From Saccoglossus kowalevskii (Eukaryota > Hemichordata > Enteropneusta > Harrimaniidae): a stretch of DNA of 15,043 bases. Position 1 is the first letter of the stretch, and each line of letters opens with the position of its first letter. The DNA is taken from the NCBI RefSeq assembly GCF_000003605.2, contig NW_003123909.1, positions 195,528 to 210,570 on the forward strand. The letters are read 5' to 3'. A program made the translations under genes and the position numbers. Positions 1 to 15,043 of the stretch are shown here, one piece after another. The notes beneath the pieces were generated by a model. The model did not search any database and was not told the DNA's origin. It was given only the letters and a program-made list of their open reading frames with translations.

Positions 1-184
1 GTGAAATTTACAGAAAATGTGAACAAATTTAACCCAAATTTAAGTGTGAAAAAAATGTGGTTGCTCAGCACTCAACCATACTATCTTAACTGTTCTTCTA
101 GCTGCTTAAAAAAAACTGTTGCTGCTGTTTATGACAGTTGAAACACTTTCTACGTTTCACAATTTGTATTTATTATATTTTCAG

Positions 185-12258
<12,074 letters not shown>

Positions 12259-12937
12259 TCTGAGATGAGTTGCCCAAAACATTAAATGTCGTTCCAGTTA
12301 TTTTAGCTACAATGTTCTGTATATTTTCACTTAGTAATTTATTGTTTTGTATATATTGTTTACTTGCTTTTATTTTAACTTTGATGATTACTCGAAAGTT
12401 ATTGTGTTTGTGCAATTTGTGTATTTATTTGTCTTGAGATTTGAAGTCTGTGTAATGCGCCCTCTAGTGTCATTTTTTTGAAAACTTTCGCAAACTTGTT
12501 TTATGAGATCAAATTAACTTCATGATTGTTTACTGTTTTTGTAAATTTTGGATAATATTTTTAAAGATGTTAGTTATTTATGTTTCACTGAAATCAGACC
12601 TTTGCTGAGTGACAAATGAAGATGAAGTTATCGTCTACTGCTTTTCATAAATTAAGTGCTACTGTCATTGAGCAGCCCATGTTCAAATTCAGTGTTAACA
12701 AACATTGAATTTCACAGGTATCGTATAAGTCAAGCCGACCCACATCGAACATGACATAGTGCACTGTCTTGAGACCTACACAACGTATACTTTTTCAACA
12801 AATTTGATCAATACTTATAAGGGATTATTAATTTTAGACCAAACGGAAGGAATTTTAATTATAGAAAAATACACAAAAAAATGTGCAGAATGTTGCACCT
12901 AAATTTTGACAGGAATAATTATGGCATCCCAAAGTTT

Positions 12938-12943
12938 AATAAA
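12938..12943 (+). terminator. poly(A) signal AATAAA, proximal
   Basis: First canonical hexamer after the WDR31 stop, about 680 bp downstream. The following sequence is AT-repeat rich, with only a weak GT element. Confidence 0.4.
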
Positions 12944-13047
12944 ATTGTGCATAATAATATATATATATGGTAGCACATGACTGGTAATAGTGTAAATATA
13001 CAAGGTAATTTAAGAAAGTAGTTTTATGATTATGTATTGAAAGATAA

Positions 13048-13079
13048 AATAAACTTCATAATGGGTTATAAAAAATAAA
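13048..13079 (+). terminator. paired poly(A) signals AATAAA
   Basis: AATAAA at 13048-13053 and again at 13074-13079. They are followed by a T/GT-rich stretch (ATGTTTTGTTTCTGC) that suits a downstream element. This is the best candidate for the main WDR31 3' end. Confidence 0.55.
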
Positions 13080-13285
13080 TGTTTTGTTTCTGCTCAGTGT
13101 ACTCATCAGTTCAAGGGGCCACTCAAACTTTTTTTGTAGTTTCTGACAAAATAAACTGAAAATAAATGGATATCGCATAACCATTCTTTTGGCCACATTT
13201 TCAAATGGGAGACACTGATTTTATTTTGAAAGACAAAACTTGCATATTCTTGAAACTATACATTGTTAATAACATCTAATTCTTT

Positions 13286-13381
13286 ATGGACTCACTGGAT
13301 ACAGCCATTGCTGCCCTTGGTCGTGCGGCTTATGCACCCTCGCAAGTTCGGGCGTCCATGAAAAATAATATGGCATTGTAA
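13286..13381 (+). other. small GC-rich open frame, unidentified
   Basis: ATG at 13286, TAA at 13379-13381, 31 codons. The middle reads TAIAALGRAAYAPSQVRASM. It is much richer in GC and CpG (GGTCGTGCGGCTTATGC) than the AT-rich DNA around it. It may be a fragment of another gene or repeat, or a small peptide gene. No function is assigned. Confidence 0.2.
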
Positions 13382-13467
13382 ATGTTTAATTTATGACAGT
13401 CTTGGAATCTGAACAGCTAAAGAAAATGCCTGTCATTATGATTTAATCTGTAAAATGAGATGATACC

Positions 13468-13473
13468 AATAAA
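13468..13473 (+). terminator. distal poly(A) signal AATAAA
   Basis: A further plus-strand hexamer in CCAATAAAGATTC, followed by TGTTCTAAGTTTGT. Possible only if a long 3'UTR isoform exists. Confidence 0.25.
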
Positions 13474-13713
13474 GATTCATGTTCTAAGTTTGTACCAATT
13501 TGAACATAGTCCATGCGATGAAAACAATCATTTTATCATAAGCAACTCTTATGTGCTGAAGATATTGGAGGCATGTAGTGCAAATATAAAGTATCGTATA
13601 ATAATATTACAAATTTGCATGTTTTTATCTTCAACAGTGCCTGAGATATTATATAAGTTTAAGTTTAAGTGAATCAAACTGATGAATATATGTATAGTAA
13701 TGAGATCATATGA

Positions 13714-13740
13714 CCATATATGGTCATGTGATATGCAAAT
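13714..13740. promoter_or_regulatory. CArG box and octamer motif cluster
   Basis: CCATATATGG at 13714-13723 is a perfect CArG (SRF) consensus, centred in the palindrome ATGACCATATATGGTCAT. ATGCAAAT (octamer, POU factors) follows at 13733-13740, and the inverted octamer ATTTGCAT at 13775-13782 and 13613-13620. Consensus matches only; no function is shown. Confidence 0.3.
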
Positions 13741-13841
13741 CATATCTCTTGTTCAATTCTTTTATTATACCGCTATTTGCATGTTCTTATCTGCAACTAA
13801 TTATAATAACTGGTACGTACACAGGAGTAAAAAATGTCAAA

Positions 13842-13879
13842 TTTATTCAATTATAACAAAGTTTTGTTTGGTATTTATT
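13842..13879 (-). terminator. minus-strand poly(A) signals for the aminotransferase gene
   Basis: TTTATT on the plus strand (AATAAA on the minus) occurs at 13874-13879 and 13842-13847, some 20-60 bp after the minus-strand stop at 13899. Another lies at 13761-13766. This would leave a very short 3'UTR, which fits a convergent arrangement. Confidence 0.45.
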
Positions 13880-13898
13880 TCCTCAGTTCTGTGATTCA

Positions 13899-14234
13899 TC
13901 AGTTTGATTCACTCAATTCTTCTATGATAGCTTGGCTTAATCTCCTGATATCATCCTTGTTATTGTATACATTAATTGAAATCCTGCACCATAATCTGCC
14001 GGCAACTTCCACTGGTGCGCATATAATATTGTGTTTTTGGTACATCTCTTCTTTCAGTGTTTCCACCCATTGGTCATTAATTCCATACTTCTTGTCACTT
14101 TGTGGCAATGCAACCAGTCCCATGAAAGGAGCTCTAAGGTGGCTGGGTATGGGCAATATTTCAGTTTTCCATGTTTTTGATAACATTGTCATACTCCATT
14201 TCAGAAGAGTACTGTTGTACTCGAATATTTTGTT
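13899..14234 (-). CDS. last exon of a class V PLP aminotransferase, isopenicillin-N-epimerase-like
   Basis: On the minus strand the acceptor TTTGTTTCAG ends just before 14234. From there 111 codons run to TGA at 13901-13899, entering in phase 0. The reading frame stays open back to a Met at 14264, but the acceptor lies inside it, so that Met is not the start. The peptide looks like the C-terminal small domain of fold-type I, class V aminotransferases of the isopenicillin-N epimerase / EgtE-like group: LRAPFMGLVALP at 33-44 and GRLWCRISINVYN at 79-91. In relatives the second block reads RISAQ.YN, and its Arg (here Arg-84) is expected to contact the substrate carboxylate. The PLP lysine and the large domain would be in exons beyond the right edge. 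Substrate is unknown. The long + strand open frame over the same bases (13834-14238) is its antisense shadow. Confidence 0.75.
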   Translation of the reverse strand, partial: NKIFEYNSTLLKWSMTMLSKTWKTEILPIPSHLRAPFMGLVALPQSDKKYGINDQWVETLKEEMYQKHNIICAPVEVAGRLWCRISINVYNNKDDIRRLSQAIIEELSESN

Positions 14235-15043
14235 CTGAAACAAATTTGTGCAAAAATACCTCATATGTAAGTTACATTAATTGTATTAATATTTCTGAAC
14301 GTGATTAATTATTGATTTATCACATTATTTAAATCAGTCAAATATGTGGTTGCATCTTATGAATTGGTGATCAGTTAGGCTGTATCTCACAAGTTAGTAA
14401 TCAGTCATGATCAGACTGTGTGCTTTGACTCGTATGAGTTGGTAATCAAGATGTGTGATTTGACTCATATGAGTTGGTAATCAGGATGTGTGCTTTGACT
14501 CTCATGATTTGGTAATCAGGATGTGTGCTTTGACTCACATGAGTTGGTAATCAGGATGTGTGCTTTGACTCACATGAGTTGGTAATCAGGATGTGTGCTT
14601 TGACTCACATGAGTTGGTAATCAGGATGTGTGCTTTGACTCATATTAGGTGGTAATCAGGATGTGTGCTTTGACTCTCATGAGTTGGTAATCAGGATGTG
14701 TGCTTTGATTCACATGAGTTGGTAATCAGGATGTGTGCTTTGACTCTCATGAGTTGGTAATCAGGATGTGTGCTTTGACTCACATGAGTTGGTAATAAGG
14801 ATGTGTGCTTTGACTCTCATGAGTTGGTAATAAGGATGTGTGCTTTGACTCTCATGAGCTGGTAATCAGGATGTGTGCTTTGACTCATATTAGTTGGTAA
14901 TCAAGATGTGTGCTTTGACTCACATGAGTTGGTAATCACGATGTGTGCTTTGACTCTCATGAGTTGGTAATCAAGATGTGTGCTTTGACTCTCATGAGTT
15001 GGTAATCACGATGCGTGCTTTGACTCATATGAGTTGGTAATCA
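14235..15043 (-). other. intron of the aminotransferase gene, partial
   Basis: Sequence upstream, in minus-strand sense, of the last exon. The first 100 bp or so, nearest the exon, are unique AT-rich DNA ending in the acceptor; the rest is the 35-bp minisatellite. The donor is beyond the window. Confidence 0.65.
14417..15043. repeat. 35-bp minisatellite, 18 units, continues past the edge
   Basis: Units begin every 35 bp from 14417 (14452, 14487 and so on to 15012), each close to TGTGTGCTTTGACTCACATG followed by AGTTGGTAATCAGGA. Degenerate units extend left to about 14345. Variation is concentrated in the CACATGAG / CTCATGAG / CATATGAG block and in the bases after TAAT. About half of the units contain TGACTCA. 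35 is not a multiple of 3, so it is non-coding. The array runs off the window. Confidence 0.95.

Larger units (their letters stand above)
12259..13100 (+). other. WDR31 3'UTR (extent inferred)
   Basis: AT-rich sequence after the TAA, running to the poly(A) signals around 12938-13079. It contains TATTTATTT (12422-12430), Pumilio-type TGTATATA (12348-12355) and TGTAAATA (12991-12998), and an (AT)6 run at 12957-12968. The end is inferred from the signals, not observed. Confidence 0.55.
13101..13840. other. intergenic gap between convergent genes
   Basis: AT-rich sequence between the inferred 3' ends. It contains a GC-rich 96-nt open frame at 13286-13381, a duplicated phrase around TTTGCATGTT(T/C)TTATCT (13614 and 13776), a CArG-box palindrome at 13708-13729, and octamer motifs. 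No RNA gene was recognised. Confidence 0.6.

Noticed and set aside
13834-14238. 134-codon plus-strand open frame, the longest in the window
   Set aside because: It lies antisense to the aminotransferase exon, has no recognisable domain, and its length follows from the coding constraint on the other strand.
14417-15043. Telomeric or centromeric satellite
   Set aside because: A 35-bp unit within an intron and of limited visible length; nothing ties it to a chromosome end or centromere.

Overview
The window looks like nuclear DNA from a non-vertebrate animal. Evidence: an AT-rich background, coding sequence broken into short exons with GT/AG introns, AATAAA poly(A) signals, several families of short inverted-repeat elements, and two minisatellites. 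Nothing bacterial, organellar or viral was recognised. Phylum cannot be fixed from the sequence; a marine invertebrate is my guess.

The main gene is on the + strand and fills 185-12258. Nine exons join in one consistent frame into a seven-bladed WD40 protein that I recognise as WDR31, a ciliary-trafficking WD-repeat protein. The first exons, with the N-terminus and promoter, lie before the window. Exons: 185-305, 1290-1364, 2038-2179, 3877-4045, 5001-5142, 8451-8613, 10858-10927, 11522-11611 and 12162-12258 (stop TAA at 12256-12258). The eighth exon is 90 nt with the same phase at both ends. Reading with or without it keeps the frame, and the version without it matches vertebrate WDR31 more closely.

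The introns carry most of the DNA. They hold two copies of a roughly 165-bp TTAA-flanked MITE (introns 3 and 6), two copies of a second MITE (introns 3 and 8), several foldback elements, a 58-bp minisatellite (intron 5), a tandem duplication covering the exon 4 splice donor, and a long inverted repeat that brackets exon 5. A CpG-retaining patch at about 7600-8220 in intron 5 stands out from its surroundings and is unexplained.

After the WDR31 stop come a 3'UTR with several poly(A) signals and an intergenic gap. Then, on the - strand (13899-14234), comes the last exon of a class V PLP-dependent aminotransferase of the isopenicillin-N-epimerase-like type. The two genes are convergent. The rest of the window (14235-15043) is intron of that second gene and is mostly a 35-bp minisatellite that runs off the edge.

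No new multi-gene system is visible. The most interesting signals concern RNA processing of WDR31: the symmetric exon 8, the inverted repeat around exon 5, and the duplicated donor of exon 4.
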